DNA of 64,000 bases from Rhodoferax sp. (GCF_030697375.1 NZ_JAUYQD010000005.1:124001-188000); one strand, 5' to 3'. Shown: positions 44,727 through 56,829, counted from the stretch's first letter. Made by a program: numbers and translations. The notes: generated by a model from the letters alone, not told the origin.

Positions 44727-47051
44727 ATGGCCAAGCGTTTGCTGTTTCAGCCCTTAGGTGGGCACTTGATTCCCTCGCCGGGCTTGGGTGAAGCACCGGT
44801 CATGGACCTGATGTGCTCGCATTTTGTGTTGACCCTGGCCTCACGCCAGGGCGCGAGTTTCAATGTGCGGCGTGATTTCAATGGCATCGTGGGGCTGGCG
44901 GGCAGGCACCTGGTGTGGCCGGTGTCGGTACTGGCTCGTTTGCGCGATTTTTTGACCCGCCGTTGCCTTGGCAACGAACTCTGGCGCGGGCATGAGGTGC
45001 TGGATGCCGCAGAATTTTTGAACCACCACGGCGTGTGGCGTGGCCCGTATGACGAGGCAACGCTGTTCTTTTTTCTGGACGAGTACGTCAAGGACCAGCC
45101 CAAGGACCTGATTTCGGTGTTGGCCGCCACCGGCGAATGGCTCAGCCACGCCCTGAAGAAACAATCCACACTGGTCGAAAGAAACATCAACGCCTTGGCG
45201 GGACTGCTCCAACTGAACAAAGCGGAACGCGCTTTGCTGCTGTACGGAACCCTGGCGCGTTACCAGCGGGACATGCGCAGCATCCTGGTGGAGTTCAAGG
45301 TCAACAATGCACCGGAAGCGTTTGCGGCCCTGGCCGAAGTGGCCGGGGTCAGCCCCCAGGAATTGGGCGATGCCCTGCGCGCCGGCTCGCGCCTGGAACG
45401 CATCGGGCTGGTGGAAAACCTGATCTCCGAACACAACATCACCGACCTGGCCGACCTGATGAAGGTCAGTGAAAAGCTGCCACCGGTGCTGATGCGCCAG
45501 TACCGCGACCAGGCGGAACTGATGGCGGTCTTCACCCGGTTGTCGTCCAAGAGCACCCTGGTGCTGGAAGATTTTGCCTTTGTGGCCGAGGACGCCCAGG
45601 TTTTGTGTTCCCTCCTGGCAAATGCCGTGGCGCGCAAGGAGGCGGGTGTCAACGTGTTGTTGTACGGTCCCCCTGGAACCGGCAAAACCGAGTTGGCCAA
45701 GGTGGTGGCGCAGTCGGCGGGGCTGGAGTTGTTTGAGGTGGAATACGCCGACCGCGATGGCAACTCCCTCAGTGGGCGGGACCGCTACCGTTCCTTGCAG
45801 ATTGCCCAGGTGTTCCTCAAAGGCAGTGCCCAGGCAGCGTTGTTGTTTGACGAAGTGGAAGACGTTTTTCCGCCTATTTCCAGCGAGACGGCACATTTGT
45901 TGGCGCGTGCCGACGCGGTGGCCGCGCCCAATGGCAGCGTCAGTGGCAAGGCCTGGGTGAACCAGATTCTGGAATCCAACATCGTGCCCACCATCTGGGT
46001 GACCAACCGGATCGAACAGATTGACCCGGCGTTTCGGCGCCGGTTTGCCTACCATCTGGAGCTCAAATCTCCCCCGCCCGGCGCACGCGAAGGGGTGGTG
46101 CGCAAAACCCTGGCAGGTGTGCAGGTGTCCGATGCCTTTGTGGCCCGTTTGACCAGTCGCAAGGGGCTGACACCGGCCCAGATCCGCACGGCGGTGCGCT
46201 TTGCCGAACTGGCAAGCCCCGCCGCGCTGCAGGCGGAGCCCCTGGGTATGGAGGCGTTGATGGAACGCCAACTCCGCAATGCCGACCTGGCCCTGGGCAA
46301 CCGGGCCATGGACAGCGCCCGCCAGCAGGCGGCGACCCGCTATGACCTGGCGTTGCTGAATGTCAGCAGCCGTTATGAAATTCCCCGCATGGTGCAGGCC
46401 TTGAAGGCGCGCGCCCACGGCACGCTGTGTTTTTATGGCCCCCCGGGCACCGGCAAAACGGCGCTGGCCGAGCACATTGCCAGCTCCCTGACCAAGCCTC
46501 TGCTGATTCGGCAGGCCAGCGACTTGATGAGCAAATACATCGGTGAGACTGAACAAAACATGGCCGCCATGTTCCGCGAGGCCGAGGCGGAAGATGCGGT
46601 ACTCCTGCTGGACGAAGCCGATAGCTTTTTACAGGACCGCCGCGGCGCGCAACGCACCTACGAAGTCACCGAGGTCAATGAAATGCTCCAGGGCATGGAG
46701 CGCTTCCACGGCATCTTCATTTGCACCACCAACCTGATGGACCGCATTGACCAGGCGGCATTGCGCCGTTTTACCTTCAAAATCCAATTCAAACCCTTGA
46801 CCCGGGCCCAACGTGAGGCCCTGTTTGTGACCGAAGCTTGCCAGGGAGAGGAAAAGCAGTTGCAAGGCGCATGGTGCACCCGCCTGGCAGCGTTGGAGCA
46901 CTTGTGCCCCGGGGACTTTGCGGCAGTCAAACGCCAAGCGCTGATTCTGGATGCGCAGATGGAACCGCTGGAATTTCTGGAGCAGTTGGAGGCCGAGCAC
47001 CGCATCAAACCCGAGGTGCGGGAGTCCCGTGGCATGGGTTTTGTGCAGTAA
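44727..47051 (+). CDS. Orphan tandem AAA+ ATPase
   Basis: A 774-residue protein with two AAA+ modules. The first has Walker A GPPGTGKTELAKV near residues 314-326 and Walker B ALLFDEVEDVFPP near 373. The second has GPPGTGKTALAEHI near 571-584, pore-like KYIGETEQNM, and Walker B VLLLDEADSF near 630. The N-terminal 300 residues, an alpha-helical region, are unrecognised. The first module has aspartate-glutamate plus an unusual SLSGRDRYRSLQ after the sheet. The ATG follows GGAGG. It is divergent from ilvA and has no partner gene. Function is unknown; protein remodelling is likely from the fold. Confidence 0.82.
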   Translation: MAKRLLFQPLGGHLIPSPGLGEAPVMDLMCSHFVLTLASRQGASFNVRRDFNGIVGLAGRHLVWPVSVLARLRDFLTRRCLGNELWRGHEVLDAAEFLNHHGVWRGPYDEATLFFFLDEYVKDQPKDLISVLAATGEWLSHALKKQSTLVERNINALAGLLQLNKAERALLLYGTLARYQRDMRSILVEFKVNNAPEAFAALAEVAGVSPQELGDALRAGSRLERIGLVENLISEHNITDLADLMKVSEKLPPVLMRQYRDQAELMAVFTRLSSKSTLVLEDFAFVAEDAQVLCSLLANAVARKEAGVNVLLYGPPGTGKTELAKVVAQSAGLELFEVEYADRDGNSLSGRDRYRSLQIAQVFLKGSAQAALLFDEVEDVFPPISSETAHLLARADAVAAPNGSVSGKAWVNQILESNIVPTIWVTNRIEQIDPAFRRRFAYHLELKSPPPGAREGVVRKTLAGVQVSDAFVARLTSRKGLTPAQIRTAVRFAELASPAALQAEPLGMEALMERQLRNADLALGNRAMDSARQQAATRYDLALLNVSSRYEIPRMVQALKARAHGTLCFYGPPGTGKTALAEHIASSLTKPLLIRQASDLMSKYIGETEQNMAAMFREAEAEDAVLLLDEADSFLQDRRGAQRTYEVTEVNEMLQGMERFHGIFICTTNLMDRIDQAALRRFTFKIQFKPLTRAQREALFVTEACQGEEKQLQGAWCTRLAALEHLCPGDFAAVKRQALILDAQMEPLEFLEQLEAEHRIKPEVRESRGMGFVQ

Positions 47052-47221
47052 GCCTTCGCCTGCCGGTAGAACACCCTGTCTACAAATCTTGCAGTGGTTG
47101 TCAACCGTTTGGGTGCCCCATGCGTCATAGGCATAGGCGGATGCAACAGAGAAGTCAGCACGTTGGAAGTTTGCTGAGGTTCTTTGACAGCATCTATTTC
47201 TTACCTGTTTGTACAGTTGAC

Positions 47222-47515
47222 ATGCAAAAAGATCTCATCAAAGTACCCGAAAAAGGCACTTACAAAGGGCAACTTTTCAACTATTGGTCTGATGAATTCC
47301 GTCAAACCAATGCAGATCACTCGGCGTATATCGCCTTGAACTTTGCTGGGGTTTTGGACGCATGCCGTTCCAAGCTCAACTCGCTGATTCAGCACCACCG
47401 CCAGCATGTCTCTGATGCTGCAGACGGTGCGCGCCATAGCCGGGCCATTGAGCGCCTGCAAAATACCATGTCTGGTGCGGCCATGTCCTACGAAAGCTGC
47501 TTCCGCCGCCACTAA
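47222..47515 (+). CDS. Hypothetical protein, 97 aa
   Basis: A 97-residue open frame with a lysine-rich start (MQKDLIKVPEKGTYKGQLFNYW) and an alpha-helical, histidine- and arginine-rich rest. It lies in a gap between the AAA+ gene and recQ. Coding character is plausible because its amino-acid mix is not that of a GC-shadow frame, but the ribosome site is poor and I know no family. Confidence 0.45.
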   Translation: MQKDLIKVPEKGTYKGQLFNYWSDEFRQTNADHSAYIALNFAGVLDACRSKLNSLIQHHRQHVSDAADGARHSRAIERLQNTMSGAAMSYESCFRRH

Positions 47516-47542
47516 AGCCAGTGGCCGGTTGGGTGGCGCGGT

Positions 47543-49477
47543 TCAGTCCAGCGCCACCACGCGCAGCACCTCTTGGGCGTAAGCCTCCAGTTTTTTGGTC
47601 CCAATCCCGCTGATACCCTGCAAATCGTCCAGGGACTGCGGTGCCCTTTGGGCAATGGCCGCCAGCGTGGCATCGTGAAAAATCACATAGGCGGGCAGGT
47701 TGTGTTCCTTGGCCACCTGCGCCCGCCAGGCTTTCAGGGCGGAATAGCGCATCAAGCCTTCGCTGTCCAAGTTGATCGGCGCCTTGACCACCGCACCCAA
47801 ACGCGCACTGCGCCGTACTTTTTTGTCTGCCGGTCCTGACACCGACTCGCGCAGCCGTACCCCCACTTCCCCCTTGAGCACCGCCCGGGATTGTTCCGTG
47901 AGTTGCAGCGTATTAAAGGCCTGCGCATCCACCGCCACGGCCCCCATGGCAATCAGCTGACGCAGCACGCCGCGCAGTTGCAACTCGGTGAAATTGGCGC
48001 CTATGCCGAAGGTGCTTAAGCGTTCATGGGCGTGCTGGGTCACTTTTTCGGTGGTTTTGCCCCGCACAATGTCCATCAAATGTCCCGCGCCAAAGCTGAT
48101 GCCGCTCATTTGCTGGATGCGGTAAATCGTGCTGAGGAGTTTGCGCGCGGCGTCGGTGCCGTCCCACACCGCCGGGGGATGCAGGCAGTTGTCACAATTC
48201 CCACACTTGGCCCCCACGGTCGGCACTTCGTGTCCTCCCTGCCCCCCGAGGGGGCCGTGTCCGCTTTGGGGCGGCCCGGCAGCGGACGGCAGGCTGCCAT
48301 AGGTCTCCCCAAAATAGCTGAGTAAGCGCACCCGGCGGCAGTCGGTGGCCTCGGCCAGGCCCAGCAGTGCGTCGAGTTTGCCGCGCATCACCTGCTTGAA
48401 TTCTTCGCCCGCCGGGCTTTCGTCGATCATGCGGCGCTGGTTCACCACGTCCTGCAGGCCGTAGCCCATCCAGGCCTCGGCGGGCAGGCCGTCACGCCCT
48501 GCGCGCCCGGTTTCCTGGTAGTAGCCTTCAATGTTCTTGGGCATGTCCAAGTGGGCGACAAACCGCACATCGGGCTTGTCGATGCCCATGCCAAAGGCGA
48601 TGGTGGCCACCATCACTATGCCCTCCTCGCGCAGAAAACGGTCCTGGTGGGTCTGGCGCACCTTGGCGTCGAAACCCGCGTGGTAGGGCAGGGCCTTGAT
48701 GCCCGCATCGACCAGGGTCTGCGCGATGTCTTCCACCTTTCTGCGCGACTGGCAGTACACAATGCCGGCCTCGCCCTCGTGTTCACGCTCTATGAAACGC
48801 AGCAACTGTTGCGTGCTGTCGCGCTTCTCAACAATCGAATAGCGGATATTGGGGCGGTCAAAACTGCTGACAAAGGCCCGGGCGTCTTCCAGCTGCAGGC
48901 GCTCCAGAATGTCGGCGCGGGTCAGGTCGTCGGCGGTGGCGGTCAGCGCCATGCGCGGCACACCGGCAAAACGCTCGTGCAAGACGGTGAGCGCGCGGTA
49001 TTCGGGGCGGAAGTCGTGGCCCCACTGGCTGACGCAGTGCGCCTCGTCGATGGCGAACAGGCTCAATTGCCCGCGTTCAAACAGGGAATCGAGCTGCGCC
49101 AGAAACCGGGGCGTGGTGATCCGTTCGGGCGCCGCGTACAACAGGGTGATCTCGCCGCGCATCAGGCGCTGCTCCACCTGGTACGCCTCCTCGCCCGACA
49201 GGGTGGAGTTGAGGAAGGCGGCGCTGACCCCGGCTTCGTGCAAGGCACCCACCTGGTCGTGCATCAGCGCAATCAGCGGGGAGATGACGATGGTGACGCC
49301 GTGGCCGGCCTGTTGGCGGGCGATGGCGGGAATCTGGTAGCACAGGGATTTTCCGCCGCCCGTGGGCATGAGCACCAAGGCGTCGCCCCCCGCACCCACA
49401 TGCTCAATGATGGCCTGCTGGGGGCCACGGAATTGCGCGTAGCCAAAAACCTCGCTGAGAATCTGCTGAAAGGACAA
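47543..49477 (-). CDS. recQ: ATP-dependent DNA helicase RecQ
   Basis: A 644-residue RecQ helicase. Walker A is [14 protein letters not shown] near residue 38, then [20 protein letters not shown] near 140, helicase C-terminal motifs ([25 protein letters not shown]), the zinc cysteine cluster (CGNCDNC near 421), RQC wing, and a terminal HRDC domain (about 570-640). It begins with TTG. About 27 extra residues, rich in G and P ([18 protein letters not shown]), interrupt the normally tight spacing between FGE and CGNCD. They are encoded by a hairpin-forming repeat. The frame is kept, so the protein may still work. Confidence 0.93.
   Translation of the reverse strand: MSFQQILSEVFGYAQFRGPQQAIIEHVGAGGDALVLMPTGGGKSLCYQIPAIARQQAGHGVTIVISPLIALMHDQVGALHEAGVSAAFLNSTLSGEEAYQVEQRLMRGEITLLYAAPERITTPRFLAQLDSLFERGQLSLFAIDEAHCVSQWGHDFRPEYRALTVLHERFAGVPRMALTATADDLTRADILERLQLEDARAFVSSFDRPNIRYSIVEKRDSTQQLLRFIEREHEGEAGIVYCQSRRKVEDIAQTLVDAGIKALPYHAGFDAKVRQTHQDRFLREEGIVMVATIAFGMGIDKPDVRFVAHLDMPKNIEGYYQETGRAGRDGLPAEAWMGYGLQDVVNQRRMIDESPAGEEFKQVMRGKLDALLGLAEATDCRRVRLLSYFGETYGSLPSAAGPPQSGHGPLGGQGGHEVPTVGAKCGNCDNCLHPPAVWDGTDAARKLLSTIYRIQQMSGISFGAGHLMDIVRGKTTEKVTQHAHERLSTFGIGANFTELQLRGVLRQLIAMGAVAVDAQAFNTLQLTEQSRAVLKGEVGVRLRESVSGPADKKVRRSARLGAVVKAPINLDSEGLMRYSALKAWRAQVAKEHNLPAYVIFHDATLAAIAQRAPQSLDDLQGISGIGTKKLEAYAQEVLRVVALD
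48221..48299. repeat. GC-rich hairpin repeat inserted in recQ
   Basis: Contains CCCCCCGAGGGGG and TCCGCT...AGCGGA inverted repeats around GGGGCGGCCCGGC. This type of sequence is, to my memory, very common between genes in Comamonadaceae genomes. Here it lies inside recQ, in frame, just before the zinc-cluster codons. Confidence 0.6.
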
Positions 49478-49480
49478 AAT

Positions 49481-49535
49481 ACTTCTGCTATTAAATTGGT
49501 AGCTGCTTGCGCAATGGATACGGGGGCTAGAGGCC
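49481..49535 (+). repeat. Dispersed Comamonadaceae-type repeat, copy A
   Basis: Reads CTTCTGCTATTAAATTGGT then AGCTGCTTGCGCAATGG and CGGGGGCTAGAGGC, the fullest copy of the element. It lies directly before the recQ start codon on the recQ-metH divergent region. Confidence 0.65.
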
Positions 49536-49711
49536 TAAAACACCATGAAACATCAGCGTATCTAAGCCAACGGATGGCGGCAGCCCTCAGGCCCCTATTG
49601 TCCCGCCAATTTGCCTCTCCCACGCAGGGGCTGTCGCTGGCCTGCAGCATGGCCCTGCGGTGCATGGGCCTACCCGCCCGAAGGCTGGCTTCCTTTTTCT
49701 ACAATAGCGGC

Positions 49712-50788
49712 ATGAAACCACTGCACTACACCCGCGCCCAGGCGCTGCCCGGCATTTTGGAACAACGCATTGCGATCCTCGACGGCGCCATGGGCACCAT
49801 GATCCAGCGCTTCAAGCTGGGTGAGGCGCAGTACCGTGGTGCGGGCTACACCGGCGCGGGCAGCCAGGGGGACCGGTTCAAGGACTTCCCGCGCGATGTC
49901 AAAGGCAACAACGAGTTGCTGAGCCTGACCCGCCCGGACGTGATTTCGGATATCCATGAGCGCTACCTGGCCGCCGGAGCCGATTTGATCGAGACCAACA
50001 CCTTTGGCGCCACCACCGTGGCCCAGGCCGACTACGACATGTCGGATCTGGCGGTGGAGATGAACCGGGTGTCTGCCCAACTGGCCCGCGCCGCCTGCGA
50101 CAAATACTCCACGCCCGACAAACCCCGTTTTGTGGCCGGCGCCCTGGGCCCCACGCCCAAGACTGCCAGCATCAGCCCCGACGTGAACGACCCCGGCGCA
50201 CGCAACGTGACTTTTGAAGAGTTGCGTGCCGCTTACTACGACCAAACCAAGGCGTTGGTCGAGGGCGGCGCCGATGTGATTCTGGTGGAAACCATTTTTG
50301 ACACGCTCAACGCCAAGGCAGCGCTGTTCGCGGTGGACGAATACTTTGAAGCCTCGGGCGAGCGCCTGCCCCTCATCATCAGCGGCACCGTGACCGACGC
50401 GTCCGGGCGCATTTTGAGCGGTCAGACCGTCACGGCCTTCTGGCACAGCGTGCGCCATGCCCAGCCCCTGGCCATTGGCCTGAACTGCGCGTTGGGTGCG
50501 GCCTTGATGCGCCCCTACATCCAGGAACTCAACCGCGTGGCGCCCGATACCTTTATCAGCTGCTACCCGAATGCGGGGCTGCCCAACCCCATGAGCGACA
50601 CCGGCTTTGACGAAACCCCGGACATCACGGCGCGCTTGGTGCGTGAGTTCGCGGCCGAAGGCTTGGTCAATATCGTGGGCGGCTGCTGCGGCACCACGCC
50701 AGACCACATTGGCGCCATCGGCCAGGCGGTGGCGCCGCTGGCGGCGCGTTCGTTGCAACGCAATTTCTTTTACAAAGAAGCGGCGTGA
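49712..50788 (+). CDS. metH: Methionine synthase, homocysteine-binding half (split MetH, part 1)
   Basis: A 358-residue protein equal to the N-terminal homocysteine methyltransferase domain of cobalamin-dependent methionine synthase. It starts [15 protein letters not shown] near residue 20, has the zinc cysteines in GLNCALGA near 258 and [12 protein letters not shown] near 325, and stops where the folate domain would begin. The pterin, cobalamin and reactivation domains are encoded separately at 53110. A much longer upstream frame across the recQ region is a shadow. It is divergent from recQ. Confidence 0.92.
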   Translation: MKPLHYTRAQALPGILEQRIAILDGAMGTMIQRFKLGEAQYRGAGYTGAGSQGDRFKDFPRDVKGNNELLSLTRPDVISDIHERYLAAGADLIETNTFGATTVAQADYDMSDLAVEMNRVSAQLARAACDKYSTPDKPRFVAGALGPTPKTASISPDVNDPGARNVTFEELRAAYYDQTKALVEGGADVILVETIFDTLNAKAALFAVDEYFEASGERLPLIISGTVTDASGRILSGQTVTAFWHSVRHAQPLAIGLNCALGAALMRPYIQELNRVAPDTFISCYPNAGLPNPMSDTGFDETPDITARLVREFAAEGLVNIVGGCCGTTPDHIGAIGQAVAPLAARSLQRNFFYKEAA

Positions 50789-50795
50789 ACGTGGT

Positions 50796-51413
50796 TTAAG
50801 CGCCGGGGCCTCCCGGCGTTTCTCGCACGATCCGGTCGATCTCCAGTTGCATCGTCAGCGCCAGTTTGGCGTACAGGCGCAGTTTGCGTGCGGTGTCGCG
50901 CAGCCGTTCCGCAATGCGCGCGGACACGGCCAGAAGGAGCTTGGCGCCGATGGCAGGGTTGTGGGCAATCAAGGATTGCAGAGCATGGCGCGTCAAAATG
51001 GCGCAATACAGCTCGGTTCCTGCGGTGCAGGAGGCCGAACGCGGACCGCTGTCCAGCAATCCCATTTCACCGATCAGGCTGCCGGGCTCCAGTACTGCGA
51101 CAGTAACGGGCTGGGTGCGGCTGACGATGATGTTTTCCACAATGACCTCGCCGCGGATGACCAGCGCCATGAATCCGGTATCTGCCGAGTCGCCTTCCCG
51201 AATAAAGCAGGTGCCTTTGGAGAAATGCGCAGGCACCATGTAGTCCACCACCACGCGGGCCTCTTGCAGGCTGAGTTGGGACAAGGCCTTGGGCGCCGTC
51301 AGCAACTGGGCGGCACGCTCCGCCCCCGTGGGGGCTTCCCCGTCACCGTGTTCATGGCCGGGGTCTGCATGGGGCTGGTGGGGCGGAGTGGGGGCATCGG
51401 AAGGTGCTGTCAT
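50796..51413 (-). CDS. Cyclic-nucleotide-binding domain protein without DNA-binding domain
   Basis: A 205-residue protein. A charged, histidine-rich N-terminus precedes a single cNMP-binding domain (about 60-165; FIREGDSADTGFMALVIRGEV, LEPGSLIGEMGLLDSGPRSASC). A helical tail follows (residues 165-200, IAERLRDTARKLRLY) with no helix-turn-helix, so it is not a Crp/Fnr activator. The start follows AAGGAAG at 51413; an ATG 16 codons upstream has a poorer site. It faces metH part 1 tail to tail. Confidence 0.8.
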   Translation of the reverse strand: MTAPSDAPTPPHQPHADPGHEHGDGEAPTGAERAAQLLTAPKALSQLSLQEARVVVDYMVPAHFSKGTCFIREGDSADTGFMALVIRGEVIVENIIVSRTQPVTVAVLEPGSLIGEMGLLDSGPRSASCTAGTELYCAILTRHALQSLIAHNPAIGAKLLLAVSARIAERLRDTARKLRLYAKLALTMQLEIDRIVRETPGGPGA

Positions 51414-51629
51414 GGAACTTCCTTGTGAGAGGCTGCGGGGGATGCTTTGAATGGAATTCATGGTAACCCAAGGAACGCAGCAGCAGCGGTCAGCCCGAGG
51501 AGCCTAGGGAAACGGTAGTCCGCGTGCCCGCTGCCTCCACCCATTTCGCTTCTATGTGTGGTATATAAGAGACAATATTTTGCACCGCAGCGTTTGGGTA
51601 GACTTGCCGACTTTTAAAGGGAAGTCGCA

Positions 51630-52235
51630 ATGAAAAAGCAATGGTTAGGGTGTGTGGTGTTCGGGTGCATGTTGATGCAAGCGCAGGCTGCGGATTTGCG
51701 TTTCTTTGGCGGTATGGGCGTGGCCTTTGGTGGCGATACCTTGGCATCGGGAAAATATTCTGATGGAACCAGCTACGAAGTCAATGCCGGCCAGGGGTTC
51801 GTGTTGTCCGTGGGTGCGGACTACCGGGTGGCTGACAAAGTGACGGTGCAAGGCTCGGTGGGCTACCAATCCGGCAGCACCAATGCCAAAAATGGCGAGA
51901 TTTCCTTCAAACGGATGCCGGTGGAATTGCTGGCTTTTTATGACATCAGTAAGCAAATGCGTATTGGTGGCGGTTTGCGCAAAGCGAACAGCGCCGAGTT
52001 GACCGTGTCAGGTGCTGCTGCTGGCAGCGCCACACCAGGCACGTACAACAGTTCCGTGGGCACCGTGTTGGAGGGGCAATACTTCTTCAGCCCGGTGGAA
52101 ACCGGCGCTGCAGTGAGGAAGGCCCAGTTGGGACTGAATCTGCGCTATGTGAGTGAAACCTACACCCCGACCAATGCCAGCGCCAGCGCCAAGAGCGGAA
52201 ACCACCTGGGTTTTGGCGTGGTGATGTACTACTAA
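51630..52235 (+). CDS. Small outer-membrane beta-barrel protein, paralogue 1
   Basis: A 201-residue protein with signal peptide (MKKQWLGCVVFGCMLMQAQA). Alternating strand-like segments (FVLSVGADYRVADKVTVQGSVGY) follow, and it ends in GFGVVMYY, aromatic-terminated like an eight-stranded outer-membrane barrel. It is a tandem paralogue of the next gene (shared ADYR, PVEL/PVEFL, IGGGLRK/LGGGLRK, LGTVLEAQY-type segments). Confidence 0.78.
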   Translation: MKKQWLGCVVFGCMLMQAQAADLRFFGGMGVAFGGDTLASGKYSDGTSYEVNAGQGFVLSVGADYRVADKVTVQGSVGYQSGSTNAKNGEISFKRMPVELLAFYDISKQMRIGGGLRKANSAELTVSGAAAGSATPGTYNSSVGTVLEGQYFFSPVETGAAVRKAQLGLNLRYVSETYTPTNASASAKSGNHLGFGVVMYY

Positions 52236-52311
52236 GTTTCGCACCGGCGCCGCCCACTGTCCAGCCGCCTCCCTGTGCAACAATTCGCTCCTTGTTAAAA
52301 AGGGAGTTGTG

Positions 52312-52923
52312 ATGAAAAAGGTCTTGGCTGGTTTGCTGGTGTGCGGCGCTTGCGTTTTGGCGCATGCCGAGGGCTCCAATTGGCGGTTTTTTGCCGCAGC
52401 GGGTATGTCCAATGGGGGCGACACCATTGCATCGGGAACCATCACCACGGTGGGCTCCGGCAGCGTGGTGCCGTTTGAGATCAAGCCCGGAACCGGAACG
52501 CAATTTCGTGTGGGCGCGGACTACCGGCTGTCCGAAGGGCTGACCTTGCAGGGGTCGATTGGCCGCGCTGTGAGCGACCCTATGGGCATGAATGGCAGCA
52601 TGGAGTTCACCACCACACCGGTCGAATTCTTGGGGTTTGTGAACCTCACCGAGGCTTTTCGTTTGGGTGGCGGGCTGCGGAAAACCTATGCAAGGATGAC
52701 TGCTTCCGGTATTTCTGCGGGTTGGTCCGGGGTGGGCGACTACAGCAGCACGCTGGGGACGGTGTTAGAAGCGCAGTACCTGTTTTCAGCGTCGGAAGGC
52801 AAGTCCAGCACCGCCAAGCCCCAGTTGGGACTCAGTGTGCGCTGGGTCAATGAATCCTTCAGCCACGATGGGGCCAATTTCAGTGGCAGGCACTACGAGG
52901 TCGGCGTGGCGTTTTACTACTGA
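52312..52923 (+). CDS. Small outer-membrane beta-barrel protein, paralogue 2
   Basis: A 203-residue protein with signal peptide (MKKVLAGLLVCGACVLAHA) and a terminal EVGVAFYY. It is clearly related to the preceding gene along its whole length. The ATG lies five bases after AGGGAG; a GTG codon directly before it is less likely. Function is unknown; the tandem pair lies between the two halves of metH. Confidence 0.78.
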   Translation: MKKVLAGLLVCGACVLAHAEGSNWRFFAAAGMSNGGDTIASGTITTVGSGSVVPFEIKPGTGTQFRVGADYRLSEGLTLQGSIGRAVSDPMGMNGSMEFTTTPVEFLGFVNLTEAFRLGGGLRKTYARMTASGISAGWSGVGDYSSTLGTVLEAQYLFSASEGKSSTAKPQLGLSVRWVNESFSHDGANFSGRHYEVGVAFYY

Positions 52924-53003
52924 GCGGGGCCGTCCGCGGCACCACTCGGGGTCTCTGTGGCGGGGCCAGCGCCGCCCGGGCACTGTCTTGTAAAATCAAA
53001 GGC

Positions 53004-53092
53004 ATCCAAGGAGCGTTGCAGCGGGTGGCACAGATCCCGTCAGGCTTGGACCATGTTGTATTGACCGCAACGACGCTCACCTGGTAAACCAT
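53004..53092 (+). ncRNA. S-adenosylhomocysteine (SAH) riboswitch
   Basis: The leader of metH part 2 contains CCAAGGAGCGTTGCAGCGG, then CAGGCTTGG, then GCAACGACGCTCAC. This is the ordered core of the SAH riboswitch: CCAAG pairs with CTTGG, GAGCG with CGCTC, and GTTGC with GCAAC. SAH riboswitches are known to switch on metH and ahcY genes in beta- and gammaproteobacteria when SAH accumulates. A stem that could hide the ribosome site begins within the aptamer end. Confidence 0.88.
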
Positions 53093-53103
53093 TTTTACAG
53101 GTG
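53078..53103 (+). promoter_or_regulatory. Expression-platform hairpin masking the metH ribosome site
   Basis: CACCTG (53078-53083) can pair with CAGGTG (53098-53103), which is the ribosome-binding sequence just before the start. The left arm overlaps the 3' end of the SAH aptamer (CGCTCAC), so ligand binding would free the ribosome site: an ON switch. Confidence 0.65.
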
Positions 53104-53109
53104 AGACGC

Positions 53110-55845
<2,736 letters not shown>

Positions 55846-55861
55846 TCCTGGCGAACTGCGG

Positions 55862-55878
55862 CGGGGCTTTACGCCCCG
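55862..55878 (+). terminator. Weak terminator after metH part 2
   Basis: CGGGGC-TTTAC-GCCCCG, six pairs, 16 bases after the stop codon, followed by TTACACATCTC rather than a clean T run. Confidence 0.45.
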
Positions 55879-55992
55879 TTACACATCTCACACGCCGTTG
55901 TTGCAGTGTTTGTTTACCTTGGGCAGGCGCCAACCGTTGTGGGAGTACGGTTGACGCCGTGGGCAGGACTGCCCTCAACTTGAAGGAAATAC

Positions 55993-56781
55993 ATGACATA
56001 CGCTATCGACGCTGTGGGCAACCGTTTGCCCCGCTCCTCCCGGTATTTGTGGGCCGCTGTGGGGGTGCTGGGCACGGCCACACTGGCCATGGGTGCCGCC
56101 TTGGTGCAAGTGCAAACCCCACCCGTCGCGATGGCGGCGCCAGAAAATCTGAGCACGCCCACCAGCGTGGTGGCCCGCCTTGCCGCGGATACGGTGGCAG
56201 CGCCAGCCCCCGCAGTGGCACCGGTTCATAAGCAAAAAGTGCCTCAAGCCCCCGTAAATACTGCGCAAGCAGCTATGAAATCGGTAGCAAAAGAAGGCGC
56301 TAAAACAGTCCACTCTCCGGCGCCCAAAGGCTTGCCGCAGCCCAATTCCACTCCCTGGGACGGGGCCGTAGGGGCTGCCGAGTCCATGGACGTGCCTCGG
56401 GTCGTAGCCCAGGCCCCCAAAGTGCTGTGCAACCATTGCGGCACGGTGGAGTCTGTCGAACCCATCCAGCATGAAACCACACCCACGGGGGTTGGTGCGA
56501 TTGCCGGGGCGGTGCTGGGTGGCTTGGTGGGCAACCAGTTTGGCGGGGGGGACGGCAAGGCGGTGGCCACTGTGATTGGGGCCATGGGCGGCGGTTGGGC
56601 CGGCAACACCGTAGAGAAGCGGATGAAGAAAGAGTTGGCGTACCGGGTGGACGTGCGCATGGAAGATGGCAGCCTGCGCACTGTGGAGCAGAACAGCCCG
56701 CTGGCGGTGGGGTCCCAGGTCACGGTCGAGGGCAATGTGGTCCGTCCTGCCAGCCCTGTGGGAGCCCGGGACACCATCTAA
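55993..56781 (+). CDS. Glycine-zipper (2TM) envelope protein
   Basis: A 262-residue protein. One N-terminal helix (about residues 19-40) is followed by a proline/alanine-rich linker (45-135), then a glycine-zipper segment (GVGAIAGAVLGGLVGNQFGG near 165-185 and VIGAMGGGWAGN near 193-205), and a short beta-like end. The zipper region is like the 17-kDa/SmpA-type 2TM proteins that sit in the envelope. Residues APVNTAQAAMKSVAKEG in the linker are encoded by a dispersed repeat element (56241-56296). It is upstream of mshE, but its relation to the pilus is unproven. Confidence 0.8.
   Translation: MTYAIDAVGNRLPRSSRYLWAAVGVLGTATLAMGAALVQVQTPPVAMAAPENLSTPTSVVARLAADTVAAPAPAVAPVHKQKVPQAPVNTAQAAMKSVAKEGAKTVHSPAPKGLPQPNSTPWDGAVGAAESMDVPRVVAQAPKVLCNHCGTVESVEPIQHETTPTGVGAIAGAVLGGLVGNQFGGGDGKAVATVIGAMGGGWAGNTVEKRMKKELAYRVDVRMEDGSLRTVEQNSPLAVGSQVTVEGNVVRPASPVGARDTI
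56241..56296 (-). repeat. Dispersed repeat copy B, inside the glycine-zipper gene
   Basis: On the minus strand it reads CTTCTTTTGCTACCGATTTC then ATAGCTGCTTGCGCAG and ACGGGGGCTTGAGGC, the same element as 49481. Here it is within coding sequence, in the low-complexity linker, with the reading frame maintained. Confidence 0.65.
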
Positions 56782-56829
56782 TAGGGTGGCGCGTGCTATT
56801 ATTTTTGCCCACAGTACAAGGAATGGGGC

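Noticed and set aside
48551..49711. Long in-frame extension upstream of metH part 1
   Set aside because: It runs antisense through recQ and across a dispersed repeat; MetH homology begins only at the ATG at 49712.
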